A stretch of 64,000 nucleotides of DNA, taken from assembly GCA_016709305.1 (NCBI GenBank), contig JADJNA010000047.1, forward strand, positions 124,001-188,000. Reading direction: 5' to 3'. The notes beneath the pieces were generated by a model. The model made no database searches. It was not told where the DNA came from and worked only from the letters and a program-made list of their open reading frames with translations. Numbering within the stretch: the first letter of the stretch is position 1; each line of letters starts with the position of its first letter. Of this stretch, positions 52,050 to 61,943 are shown in pieces. A program made the position numbers and the translations under genes. Origin of the DNA: Candidatus Villigracilis saccharophilus. GTDB lineage: Bacteria > Chloroflexota > Anaerolineae > Anaerolineales > Villigracilaceae.

Positions 52050-53915
52050 ATGAAAAAACAAAAATTTACTTACATACTAAAGACAATGATGGCGTTAGCT
52101 ATTTTGGGAGTGCTGGTCAGCCTCATCGGCGAAACACCCGTCTCGGCAACCCAAAAGCAGCAGTCATACATCATTCAGGCATCCACCACTGACACAGCTG
52201 CCCAATTGGTCGAAAAACACGGCGGCACGATCACCTCACGTCTGGATATTATTCGATCCGTTGGCGCACTGCTTACCGATCAGGCCGCTGCCCGATTACG
52301 CCTGGAAAAAGAAATCGTCGCAGTCGTGCCTAATGGAACTATTCAATCCAGCGATGATGATAAACCTGGCGAGGGTGACAAGAAAAAGAAGAAAGATAGT
52401 AAAGATAGTAACGTTGAAGAAAAGAATAAGGAAAAAGGCGTTACCACCACCGACTACCCAAACGTGATCGGTGCTGATATCGTTTGGGGAGAGGGAGTGA
52501 TCGGCTCAGGTGTGACCGTGGCAGTACTCGATACAGGTATATTCGGCGAATTGCCGATGTTAGCAAAAGGCGCGAACAATAAATCCAATCGTATTGTTGC
52601 ATGGAAGGATTTTATTTCCTCAAGCCGCAAACCCATTGACCCCAACGGCCACGGGTCCCACGTCGCCGGTATCATTGCCAACAGCCAGAAGGGCGCAGAT
52701 GGCGACTGGAATGGAGTAGCTCCAGATGTCAAACTTGCTGGTGTGCGCGTTCTGGATGAAACCGGATACGGCACCTACGAAACAGTGATCATGGGGCTTC
52801 AGTGGGTTCTCGAAAATCAAGCACGCTATAATATCCGGATCGTCAATCTCTCCCTAGTCGCTCCGGTTCAATCTCCATATTGGGCTGATCCTCTTAATCA
52901 AGCAGTAACCCAGGTTTGGGCAAATGGATTGACCGTGATTGTTGCCGCGGGCAATAACGGCCCAGACCCTATGACCGTCACGGTTCCGGGGAATAATCCA
53001 TACGTTATCACAGTAGGTGCATTCACTGATAATTTCACCCCTGCGGATTGGAACGACGACTATATTACTCCGTTTTCTGGTACAGGACCTACCCTGGATG
53101 GTTTTGTAAAACCCGATCTAATCGCTCCAGGTGGACACATCACCTCAGTGGTACCGGCAAAATCAGTGCTTGTCAAACAATATCCGGATAATTGGATTAA
53201 AAAATCCTATTTCAATCTGGCAGGAACCTCGCAAGCGACAGCGGTCGTCTCAGGTGTCGCGGCACTTGTTATTTCAAACAACCCTGCCCTTACTCCTAAC
53301 GAAGTCAAAATGCGGTTAACAGGCACTGCCCTCCCATGGGTGGATGCGAACACCACCGACGCCTTATACAGCATGTGGCAGCAAGGCGCGGGCATGGTAA
53401 ATGCTCCTGACGCGGTCTTCGCTGAAGTCAGTGGAACCGCCAATGATGGAATGGATATCCAAGCCGACCTGGCTGGAACGATCCATTACGAAGGCTACTC
53501 ATACTACGACGAAGCCACCGCTACCTTCCGCTTATACGATCCATACGCAGACTGGGCCGGCGGTTACGGAGTATGGGATGGAGCTCGCGGTACATGGGCC
53601 GGTGCTCGCGGAACTTGGGCTGGCGAATATGGCGCTTGGGCTGGAGCTCGCGGTACATGGGCTGGTGCGCGCGGAACCTGGGCTGGAGCTCGCGGTACAT
53701 GGGCCGGTGCACGTGGAACGTGGGCTGGAGCTCGCGGAACTTGGGCCGGCGGCTACAGCGCGTGGGCTGGAGCTCGTGGAACGTGGGCTGGGGCACGCGG
53801 CACATGGGCCGGTACTATTTCAGATCCCACTTTCATGGATGGCTTTGCAGCCGGAGAAAGTCCGGATGCTGAAAATTCCAACACAGCTACATCGTTCTTC
53901 CTGCTCGACCAATAA
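52050..53915 (+). CDS. Secreted subtilisin-like protease with C-terminal Trp heptad repeats
   Basis: About 621 residues from MKKQKFTYILKTMMALAI. A signal peptide is followed by an I9-like propeptide (SYIIQASTTDTAAQLVEKHG), a Lys/Asp/Glu-rich linker, then the S8 domain with Asp161 (AVLDTGIFG), His201 (NGHGSHVAG), Asn in VAAGNNGP and Ser394 (AGTSQATAV). The C-terminus holds 12 consecutive heptads of form WAGARGT. GGAGG lies 8 bases before the ATG. The gene is under the c-di-GMP riboswitch and ends at a strong terminator. Confidence 0.93.
   Translation: MKKQKFTYILKTMMALAILGVLVSLIGETPVSATQKQQSYIIQASTTDTAAQLVEKHGGTITSRLDIIRSVGALLTDQAAARLRLEKEIVAVVPNGTIQSSDDDKPGEGDKKKKKDSKDSNVEEKNKEKGVTTTDYPNVIGADIVWGEGVIGSGVTVAVLDTGIFGELPMLAKGANNKSNRIVAWKDFISSSRKPIDPNGHGSHVAGIIANSQKGADGDWNGVAPDVKLAGVRVLDETGYGTYETVIMGLQWVLENQARYNIRIVNLSLVAPVQSPYWADPLNQAVTQVWANGLTVIVAAGNNGPDPMTVTVPGNNPYVITVGAFTDNFTPADWNDDYITPFSGTGPTLDGFVKPDLIAPGGHITSVVPAKSVLVKQYPDNWIKKSYFNLAGTSQATAVVSGVAALVISNNPALTPNEVKMRLTGTALPWVDANTTDALYSMWQQGAGMVNAPDAVFAEVSGTANDGMDIQADLAGTIHYEGYSYYDEATATFRLYDPYADWAGGYGVWDGARGTWAGARGTWAGEYGAWAGARGTWAGARGTWAGARGTWAGARGTWAGARGTWAGGYSAWAGARGTWAGARGTWAGTISDPTFMDGFAAGESPDAENSNTATSFFLLDQ
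53553..53819 (+). repeat. 21-bp tandem repeats encoding WAGARGT heptads
   Basis: Twelve full 21-bp units from 53553 to 53804, then a partial unit. Consensus WAGARGT with occasional WAGGYGV, WAGEYGA and WAGGYSA variants roughly at every third to sixth position. Trp is at position 1 of every unit. Not a CRISPR array. Confidence 0.9.
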
Positions 53916-53937
53916 TACAATAGCCATAAAGAACATA

Positions 53938-53970
53938 GAAGCCCCCGACTTTTGAGATCGGGGGCTTTTT
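53938..53970. terminator. Terminator between subtilase and cyclase genes
   Basis: GCCCCCGA/TCGGGGGC with flanking AA...TT and a T-run on the plus strand. Confidence 0.9.
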
Positions 53971-54008
53971 AAATTAAGCAAAAATATAGAAAAGAACGAG
54001 CAATAAAA

Positions 54009-57000
54009 TTATGAATTGTGAGGAAAATGCAACTCCCGTTCCAGGGTATCCAGTTTTTGGATATCCAAACGAGCGCCTAATTGATTGAAGGTTCTTTCTG
54101 CATTCTTAAGATAGGATTTGGAAAGTTCGCGGTCAGATTTAAGCGCAGCAAGACGTGCCCGCCGCATCAGTAAACGTCCGTGCTCCAAATGATTGTCAGT
54201 CGCTTCAAAGATCTGCTCCGCCTGACGATATTGTCTTTCGGCTTCGTCCGCATTATTCACGGCCAAAGCAACATCGCCCAGCAATCTCAAGGCGGTCCCT
54301 TTGACTTCTGTGTCAGTATCGGCGGTAAATTCAGCCAGCAAGGAAACAGCGGATTCTCCACATTCGGCAGCCTTTATAAGGTCATTCATTCCAAGGTAAA
54401 TACTACCCTTATTCACGAACACATCCACCAAGGTAGCTTTTTCTCCAAGACTCTTGAGCAATGCTTCACTTCGCAAGCTGTGTTCAAGAGCAAGTGACCA
54501 TTCTCCAAGAGCATTGAAAAGTACGCTCAGATTATGATTAGACAATGCAATATGAAAATTATGACCGATTTGCTCAGCTTGATTCAACGCTTCTTCCAAG
54601 TATTGCCGAGCTTCATCTGTATTACCACGGTCAATCTGCAGCAGCCCCAGATTACCATTGAGCATAATAATCCCCTCCATATCGCCCAGCCTCGTCTGTA
54701 ATTCTGCGCTACGCTTAAAATTATCCAAAGCCTCATCCCAGTCGCCCAGTTTCCAGCCAAGATTGCCAAGATTATTATATGAACGCGCAACACCCAAAAT
54801 ATCGCCGATCTCTTCACGAATGGAGATGCTCTTAGCAACGAAAATACGAGCCTGTTTTAACTGATCCTTTTGATAATGTACCCCGCCAAGGCGGTTGTAA
54901 ACCGATGAAACAACATCCAAGCGGGCAGCTTTTTCAGCCAGGGTCTGGGCTTGCATCAGGTAATTCTCGGCCTCGTCCAAATTGCTGCGGCGAAAGTAAA
55001 TCCAACCAGTATCGTTCAGGATTTGAGAGAGTTCAGCAGGTGAATCCAACCCATTCTCCAAAAGTATCTTGCGTGCAATCCCAAGGCAGACCAATGCTTG
55101 ATCATAATCACCCTGACCTTCATGGGTCATTCCGATCTTTCTTTGTATACTACAGGCAATTTCAGGACTGACATTCTTATCCTCGGCAATCAATCGGGCG
55201 GCGCGCCCATAAGCCGCCCGTGTATTCGGATAGTCGCCAGCCAATGACAGGGCATCTCCCAACCCGATATGAATCTGAATAGCCTGTTGGGGCAGGTGTT
55301 CGACTTTGGGTAATAACGACAACGCATCTTCAAAATATTTTTGCGCCTGTGCCGTATTGTAGTTGCGCGCAGACTTCTGTCCGGCCAAAATCAAGTAATA
55401 AAGGGCACGCTCTTCGTGGTCACTCCAAAAATAATGGCGGGCAAGAACATCAATCTGGTTTTCGAGATTATCCGCAAACAGCTTTTCAATGGTCTCAGCC
55501 ACCCGGCCATGCAATTCCTTCTGCTCGCGCTTAAGTAAAGTACTATAAATCGTGTCTGCAACCAGAACGTGCTTATACATATACTCGCCGCCAGGCGACA
55601 GGTCGGGGAGAATAAACTCACGTTCGAGCAAGACGCGCATGGATTGATTAACTTCCTCTACAGTGAGGGTTGGCAGGCATTCAATAATGATGGCGCGTGT
55701 AAATGAGCGGCCGATCACACTTGCCACTTTCAAAATATGGCGCTGAATCAATTCAAGATGATCAAAACGCGTCAGGATCAATCCTTCGATGGTATCGGGA
55801 ACACCCAATAGGATAAGGTCAACCTTATCTGCAAGCCGCCAATGCCCATCGACCCGAATCAGCAGGTTTCGATCCATCAACATGCGCAGAATTTCCTCCA
55901 GATATAAGGGAATACCGGAGGCCAGTTGAACAATATGAGCGCGCATCGCCTCCGGCATGTTCTGGATCGCCAATAGTTGCGAGAAAAGCCGGTCACTCTG
56001 ATCTGGAGACAGGCTCTTCAGCGATAAATCTGTGAACCGCAACCGGAGAAGTTCGCTGGCCCTCTTTGTAATATCAGCGAGTTTCCCATCCCCAAAAGAA
56101 CGGGATACAGCCACGATCACGACTGGATTTTTAACCAGACTATCCATTAGAAACTCGAGCAATTCCAAAGAACCCGAATCTGCCCAATGCAAATCCTCGA
56201 GGATCAACACAACCGGCTTCTGACTTGTTTCTGCGAGGATTAAATCTCGGACAGCCAGAAATATTTGCTGACGAAGCTGTTCAGCCGCCAAATAGTTGAT
56301 CCGTTTTGCCGTCTCAGGATTTGAGAGCGGCAGAGAGAGCATCTGCTCGAGATAAGGCAAAACATCATCGACCCGGTTGGGCAATACACGGATAACACGC
56401 TCACGTAATCTGGCCTGGCATTCGCTTCTCGGAGTTTCAGCATCCGCATCCAGCAAGCGCAGGAGCATATCCTGGAAAATCCAATAGGAGATACCCTTTC
56501 GATAGATCAGACTATAGCCTTCCAGGACCTGCACCGGTAGTTGTGATAGGAAGAATTTAAATTCTGAAATCAATCGGCTCTTCCCAATACCCGCCTCCCC
56601 GCTGACAGCAGAGAAACGCCCCAATTTTTCACTATTCATGGCATTAACAGTCTGGTTCAGACGTGCAAGTTCACCGTCACGACCAACCATCGGAGCGTAT
56701 AAGCCTTCGATCCCACGCACCGAACCCGGCTTGGTTTTCGTCCCAAGTACACGATGAGTAACGACCGGCTGGCTGACACCTTTCAAGTGCAAGGGCGGAA
56801 CCGCCTCAAAATCAAATAAGGTACGTACCTGTTTATATACAACATCGCTGACAAGAATTGTGCCAGATTCAGCCGCAGTTTCAATGCGGCTGGCCATGTT
56901 GACCACATCGCCAATGGCAGTGTAATTCATCATCATGTTCGAGCCAATCCCTCCGACCACGACACTACCTGAATGCAGGCCAATGTGCGCCTTGATGTCC

Positions 57001-57503
57001 GAACCGAGGCGGTCTTTAAGTTCCGCGCTCAATTTTTCCAGATCAGATTGCATGTCGAGCGCAGCGCGGATGGCAAGTTCGGCACTATTCTCATGTGCAA
57101 TAGGCGCACCAAAGAGAGCCATCAATCCATCCCCGGTGAATTTATCCACCATCCCATCATACTTATATACATCATTCGCGAACATTTTAGTACAGCGCTG
57201 CACCAATTCGTATACCTGTTCACTATCATTAAGCTGCTCGGAAAGATGGGTATATCCTGATAAATCTACAAACAGCACTGTTACCTTGCGGTGCTGACCA
57301 GTGGCTTCAAGGCCTGCCTGCCTGAATCTATCCAACAAATCTGCCCCGACTAATTCGCCCAGCTGGTTGGCACCTTCGTGATCGGGAATAGGTTCAATAA
57401 CAGGCAGGATGCCCGTCGCCAATAGACGCAGGCCGCAATTCCCACAAAAACGCATGTTTGGAGGATTAACAAAACCGCAATTTCTACATTGAATGGATGA
57501 CAT
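54009..57503 (-). CDS. Adenylate/guanylate cyclase - AAA ATPase - TPR signalling protein
   Basis: A 1,164-residue protein. N-terminal zinc ribbon (CRNCGFVNPP, CGNCG), class III cyclase domain (VLFVDLSGYTHLSEQL and GDGLMALFGAP with metal Asp residues), then a STAND-like AAA ATPase (Walker A SGEAGIGKSRL, Walker B VLILEDLHWAD), and about ten TPR repeats to the end. Such fusions in Chloroflexota and cyanobacteria are thought to make cAMP upon sensing protein partners; the target is unknown. Single gene facing a 330-bp AT-rich region. Confidence 0.92.
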   Translation of the reverse strand: MSSIQCRNCGFVNPPNMRFCGNCGLRLLATGILPVIEPIPDHEGANQLGELVGADLLDRFRQAGLEATGQHRKVTVLFVDLSGYTHLSEQLNDSEQVYELVQRCTKMFANDVYKYDGMVDKFTGDGLMALFGAPIAHENSAELAIRAALDMQSDLEKLSAELKDRLGSDIKAHIGLHSGSVVVGGIGSNMMMNYTAIGDVVNMASRIETAAESGTILVSDVVYKQVRTLFDFEAVPPLHLKGVSQPVVTHRVLGTKTKPGSVRGIEGLYAPMVGRDGELARLNQTVNAMNSEKLGRFSAVSGEAGIGKSRLISEFKFFLSQLPVQVLEGYSLIYRKGISYWIFQDMLLRLLDADAETPRSECQARLRERVIRVLPNRVDDVLPYLEQMLSLPLSNPETAKRINYLAAEQLRQQIFLAVRDLILAETSQKPVVLILEDLHWADSGSLELLEFLMDSLVKNPVVIVAVSRSFGDGKLADITKRASELLRLRFTDLSLKSLSPDQSDRLFSQLLAIQNMPEAMRAHIVQLASGIPLYLEEILRMLMDRNLLIRVDGHWRLADKVDLILLGVPDTIEGLILTRFDHLELIQRHILKVASVIGRSFTRAIIIECLPTLTVEEVNQSMRVLLEREFILPDLSPGGEYMYKHVLVADTIYSTLLKREQKELHGRVAETIEKLFADNLENQIDVLARHYFWSDHEERALYYLILAGQKSARNYNTAQAQKYFEDALSLLPKVEHLPQQAIQIHIGLGDALSLAGDYPNTRAAYGRAARLIAEDKNVSPEIACSIQRKIGMTHEGQGDYDQALVCLGIARKILLENGLDSPAELSQILNDTGWIYFRRSNLDEAENYLMQAQTLAEKAARLDVVSSVYNRLGGVHYQKDQLKQARIFVAKSISIREEIGDILGVARSYNNLGNLGWKLGDWDEALDNFKRSAELQTRLGDMEGIIMLNGNLGLLQIDRGNTDEARQYLEEALNQAEQIGHNFHIALSNHNLSVLFNALGEWSLALEHSLRSEALLKSLGEKATLVDVFVNKGSIYLGMNDLIKAAECGESAVSLLAEFTADTDTEVKGTALRLLGDVALAVNNADEAERQYRQAEQIFEATDNHLEHGRLLMRRARLAALKSDRELSKSYLKNAERTFNQLGARLDIQKLDTLERELHFPHNS

Positions 57504-57835
57504 TGACAGGTTTAATCTTGGATATGTGACAAAGGTTATAAAAATTTGAAAGGAAATCTGGTTGACACAACCATTTTATTTGATACCAACAAGGAGTGTA
57601 TTCTCGATCGAAATTTCTCAGTGGATAAAATTATTATACTATTCCTTTTTCCTTAGAACCTGCCAAAATACACACAGTTTAAGTGAACATAAAACAATAA
57701 TTCTTGTCAATATAATTGGCAAGTAAATTTCCAGCGTTATTATCCCGCCTATTATTTGTCAAACCCAAGGCTTAAAATAAAATCAGGAAAGACAGGCTGT
57801 CTTTCCTGATTTTATTTTAGATACAAGCCAGGATA
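57504..57835. other. AT-rich intergenic region
   Basis: No gene was seen. It holds the start region of the cyclase gene on the minus strand and a large hairpin at 57774-57818. Confidence 0.6.
57774..57818 (-). terminator. Long hairpin terminator after the secreted protein gene
   Basis: A perfect 21-bp stem (57774-57794 with 57798-57818), loop GGC, with a T-rich arm end on the minus strand; 18 bases past the stop at 57836. Confidence 0.85.
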
Positions 57836-58375
57836 TTATGGGTTGCCGATCAAGGCAAAGACACCGATATTGCTTGTTGGACCCACAGCGCTTGAAACGC
57901 AGAGGGTGCCATCCGCGACAACTGCGCCGGGAACTTCAATCCAAACAAACGGGGTTGCTTCCTCGTTCAGTTTGTAAATTTTAGCTTCTTTGGAAGCAAG
58001 TTCGGTCGGGTAAGCGTAACAAACCTGGACAATGGTATCCGTGGAAGGGGCGGTGACTTTGAATACATCGCCAACAAAGGTTTTCCCTTCCGGCGCTGCA
58101 ACATAAGCAGTAACAGGGTCTGCCACATTCAAAACGCTGATACAAACAGTCTCATTTGGTGTGAATATCGCGGTCCGCATATCTACCGGACCGCCGACAC
58201 AAGCCGGGGCGCCGACAGCAGGAACAGATACACTTGTGTCCACCTGTGATCCACCAGTCTCAGGAACAGGCGGGACAGTCCCTGCTAATTTAGGCGCAGC
58301 CCATGTACCGGCCGCGATCAAAACAAGCACCATAGCCAGAGCCACCGCGATCACAAAACGATTTTTTATATTCAT
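57836..58375 (-). CDS. Secreted protein of unknown function
   Basis: A 179-residue protein with a signal peptide (MNIKNRFVIAVALAMVLVLI AAGTWAA cleavage region) and a beta-rich mature part (TAIFTPNETVCISVLNVADP, VQVCYAYPTEL, DGTLCVSSAVG) with three Cys pairs possible. Strong ribosome site AAAGGAG. No family recognised; it resembles small exported Chloroflexota proteins. Confidence 0.75.
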   Translation of the reverse strand: MNIKNRFVIAVALAMVLVLIAAGTWAAPKLAGTVPPVPETGGSQVDTSVSVPAVGAPACVGGPVDMRTAIFTPNETVCISVLNVADPVTAYVAAPEGKTFVGDVFKVTAPSTDTIVQVCYAYPTELASKEAKIYKLNEEATPFVWIEVPGAVVADGTLCVSSAVGPTSNIGVFALIGNP

Positions 58376-58539
58376 TTTTATTCTCCTTTAAAAAATTTAT
58401 TAATCTAGAGGATTGATATCCAATTAGTCAATGGGCTACATTATAATGAATTGGTACAGTAAAATCATTACGGATTTTTTACGGATTTGAAATCCTTCTC
58501 AATAGACAATCTGACCCCCAAAATACTCCTATTATATAG

Positions 58540-61060
58540 ATGAAAAAAACAAACACATTACATATTGAGTTGTTGAAAGAAATCCTTTCAAACCTACGCG
58601 CCCCGGATATGCTGAATGATCATCCCTGGGAAGTTCCAGGAACAAGCAAATCATCTGGGGAACAGCTTGTACAAGTGGTAACGGACGTTTTTCGCAAAAT
58701 GATGCCGCCCAACCCGCCGCGCAAGGGAAAAAGACTGGATACACGCTGGGGGGTGTTTGGAATCCTTGCGGCGCAGTATTTCGCTCCGTTTTTACGCGGG
58801 GAGCCTTTTCCCTCCAGTCTGCGAGATGCGTGGGAAAGCCTTGATAATTCCATTTTATTCTTTGTATATGGCCGCATAGATGGACTCACTGATCTTGAGC
58901 GGGCAACATATCGCTTTACAGGCAATGAACCCCAGCCATCCGCGAACAGCACACTCAGCGACTGGCAGCGCAAAGGGATCGAACAACTGGCCGAAATGGT
59001 GAATATGGAACAAAAACGCCTGAACACCGATCATGTGCCCCCCCCCGCCAAGCGGAATATCGTAAAGCAGGCAGTCATAGCATTCTCTCTTCTAGTACTG
59101 TTTGCCATAACTTTTCTCGGCTGGAAGGCTTGGAATATTTATCAACACGTACTGGCGATTGAAACAAAAGCAAGCGCATTGGAAACCTACCTTATCCCGA
59201 CGCCCGATCTCGAGAAGCTACCGGAAATGGCCAGTAAAGTACATGAGCTGCGTGTTAACCTGGATGCAATCGAGACTGAAGCGCAGCCCTATCTTTGGAT
59301 GGCGCCATACCTGGATTGGCTCCCAAAATACGGCGGAACGATCAGTCAGGCAGAGCCGGTTCTCGCTCTGGCGCAGAACCTCGCGAGCGCAGCAGACGAG
59401 GGATTAAATGCAATTACACCTGCAATTGAAACCGCATTGTTAAACGACCAGCCATTGGAGGTGATGGACCTGCTTCTGAAATTACAATCTGCAAGCCCGC
59501 AGTTGTTGAATGCGCAGATCTCGCTGGCACAGGCGCAGGAGGCGCGAAAAAAGATCGACACGGGGCTTCTGATCCCAAGGATTAAAAATATTGTGGAAGG
59601 CAAGATCGATCCGCTTTTCAACTCGCTCTCAGGCGCGTTTCCGATGGAAGATGCCTTGAGCATGGTCCGCATCGCTCCACAATTGCTGGGAGGCGGCGAA
59701 GCTGGTCCCCAGACCTATTTAATTCTCATGCAAAATGAAGATGAACTGCGTCCAACAGGCGGGTACCTAACTGCGGCAGGCTCAGCAGTAGTGATGGATG
59801 GGAAGTTGATCAGTATCAATATTGAATCTTCAGAATTAGTGGATGATCTCAGCAAACCCCTACCCCATTCCACCCTGGCAATTTGAGGAGTTCATGAATA
59901 TCGAAATGTTGCTATTCAGAGATTCGAATTGGTTCACGAACTTCCCAACTACCGCTTCCTGGGCAGAATATTTCTACTCTTATTCCAAATCAACTTCCGC
60001 AAACGGCGTCATCGCCATGGACACGCATATGATCGTACGCCTGCTGGAAACACTAGGACCAGTGCGTGTTGATAACGTAAGTTTCCCCATCACTCATGAG
60101 AACGTGCTGGATTATATGCGCTCCGCCGAGGAAACACGACCCAAAGGCGTAGCCGGCAAGTGGGACCGTAAACAATTCATCAGCAAACTTGCGAAACCTT
60201 TACTGGAAAAAATACTGAACGCGCGCGGACAAATATGGACCAAACTCATGCCTGTGATGCTTGAACTCCTTGATGAAAAGCACCTTCTTTTGCAATTTGA
60301 CAATGAAGAAGCGGGCAAATTTCTGGAACGCAGGAATTGGGACGGCTCCGTACGCATCCCGCAAAACTCTGATTACCTGATGACAGTGGATGCCAATATG
60401 GGGTACAACAAATCGAATGCAGTTATGGAGATGGCATTTGAATACAATATTGATTTGACTACCCCAGAAATTCCCATCGGTTTTTTGCAGGTAAAACAAA
60501 CCAATCTTTCAAAGGCCAGTATTGTTTGTGAACCCTATGCCACCTTTAGATACCTTCTTCCACCAACATCTCCAAGTGTGATACCAGACCCAATTTATAA
60601 CATTGAAGAATGTCATTGGGGCTACTTGCGAATATACATACCCGAAGGGAGTAAATTATTACGCTCAAATCCAAAACAGATCGAAGCAGAATCCACGATG
60701 TTAGGTCAGACCATCCCTGCCCGCACAGACGACCTTGGCAGCGAGGATATCTCAGGCGCGCAGGTCTTTGGCATGATGGTAATCACGCCAACACGCCAGT
60801 CTACAAATACCATATTTGAATATAACCTTCCAGCCAATGTCGTAACATGGGACGATGAAAATCAGTCGTGGACATACCGGCTGAAGGTACAAAAACAACC
60901 GGGTATGGTCTCACAGCCTTTTGTCCTGACAGTAAATCTGCCCAGCGGAGTCAGAATCAAAAGCGCCAACATTCCCTTGACAGAAAATGCTGACGCATGG
61001 ACAGCGCGATTGGAACTACGCAATGATCTAACGATCGAGGTGATCTTCAGCGGGGAATGA
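58540..61060 (+). pseudogene. DUF4012 protein, split by one extra C
   Basis: Two overlapping frames make one DUF4012 protein. Frame 1 (58540-59886) has a cytosolic start, a membrane helix (AVIAFSLLVLFAITFLGW) and the domain start (YLILMQNEDELRPTGGYLT). It ends DDLSKPLPHSTLAI. Frame 2 continues YPIPPWQFEEFMNIEMLLFR to 61060. Removing one C from the C4 run at 59857-59860 joins them as DDLSKPYPIPPWQF. DUF4012 proteins are often beside exopolysaccharide genes. Confidence 0.85.
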
Positions 61061-61062
61061 TA

Positions 61063-61920
61063 TTACGGCGTCTGTGGTATCAGCAAAACATCCCCCCTTG
61101 CAAACTGACAATCATTGCTGCAGCCATTATAGCGCTCCAGACTTTCCACATCAACAGTTAGCTTCTCTGCAAGCAATATGGAAGAGATCAGTTCCTCGTC
61201 TTTCACCTCATACACAGTAAATGATGGGAGACCGGTCTCGTCTTCTGCGCCTACCGGAACAACGATTGGGTAATCCACCCAGACGGGCGGTGTAATCTTG
61301 TAATTGACCGCGATGATAGCCTGGACGGTCGTATTGTAATTGACTGCAATTAGGTCCAGGGTCTCCTGTTCCTTAACCACATGAATAAGATAGGACTGGT
61401 TTCCGCCTAAAGGGACACGAGTTACCTCAAATGCGAGAATGGGGCGAGGTAATTCGGGAGTTGAACTGGGAATGGGCGCTACAGCGACAGATTCTGATAA
61501 GGTGGGCGTCGGATCTTGAGCGGCAGGCGCAGATATCATAGTTGGTTGAACAACAAGGGGCAGGATTGGCTCTGGGACATCTATCTGTGAATCTTTGGGC
61601 CAAAGCATGGGACGGACCACAAAAAAGATAATACCCAACAAAACGATAACAAAAATCGGGACGAACTTCAGTATATTCCCGCTGATTGGTAAGGCGGTTC
61701 CACGCAAATCCGCCGGCATGGAAACCCGTCCCTGTGCCAGGTAAACCGGGCATTCGACATGTGCGCTGCCGAGGCAGTGGCTCTTTTGATGCGCAAGGCT
61801 GGGCAGGGTGGGATTCCTGCAATTCAAACAAAAATTAGCAACCGAGGGAAATCCCATGTGGGTTGCGTTATCCTGGCGCAACCCTAAATGCGGGCAGACT
61901 GTTCTTTGTTGACCTGACAT
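61063..61920 (-). CDS. LysM protein with Cys-rich N-terminal domain
   Basis: A 285-residue protein. An N-terminal Cys/His module (CPHLGLRQDNATHMGFPSVA, CLNC, HCLGSAHVECPVY) of a type seen in Chloroflexota, then a membrane helix (KFVPIFVIVLLGIIFFVV), a Pro/Thr/Ser linker and LysM-like repeats (SYLIHVVKEQETLDLIAVNY, LERYNGCSNDCQFARG). It likely sits at the cell surface next to the Wzz-kinase. Confidence 0.82.
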   Translation of the reverse strand: MSGQQRTVCPHLGLRQDNATHMGFPSVANFCLNCRNPTLPSLAHQKSHCLGSAHVECPVYLAQGRVSMPADLRGTALPISGNILKFVPIFVIVLLGIIFFVVRPMLWPKDSQIDVPEPILPLVVQPTMISAPAAQDPTPTLSESVAVAPIPSSTPELPRPILAFEVTRVPLGGNQSYLIHVVKEQETLDLIAVNYNTTVQAIIAVNYKITPPVWVDYPIVVPVGAEDETGLPSFTVYEVKDEELISSILLAEKLTVDVESLERYNGCSNDCQFARGDVLLIPQTP

Positions 61921-61943
61921 GTTAACCTCTTAAGCCGATGCCC

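Noticed and set aside
53553..53819. CRISPR-like repeat array
   Set aside because: Units are contiguous 21-bp coding repeats without unique spacers, and no cas genes are present.
53401..53955. A 184-codon open frame overlapping the subtilase 3' end
   Set aside because: It arises because the 21-bp repeats keep other frames open; the subtilase frame has a complete catalytic domain.
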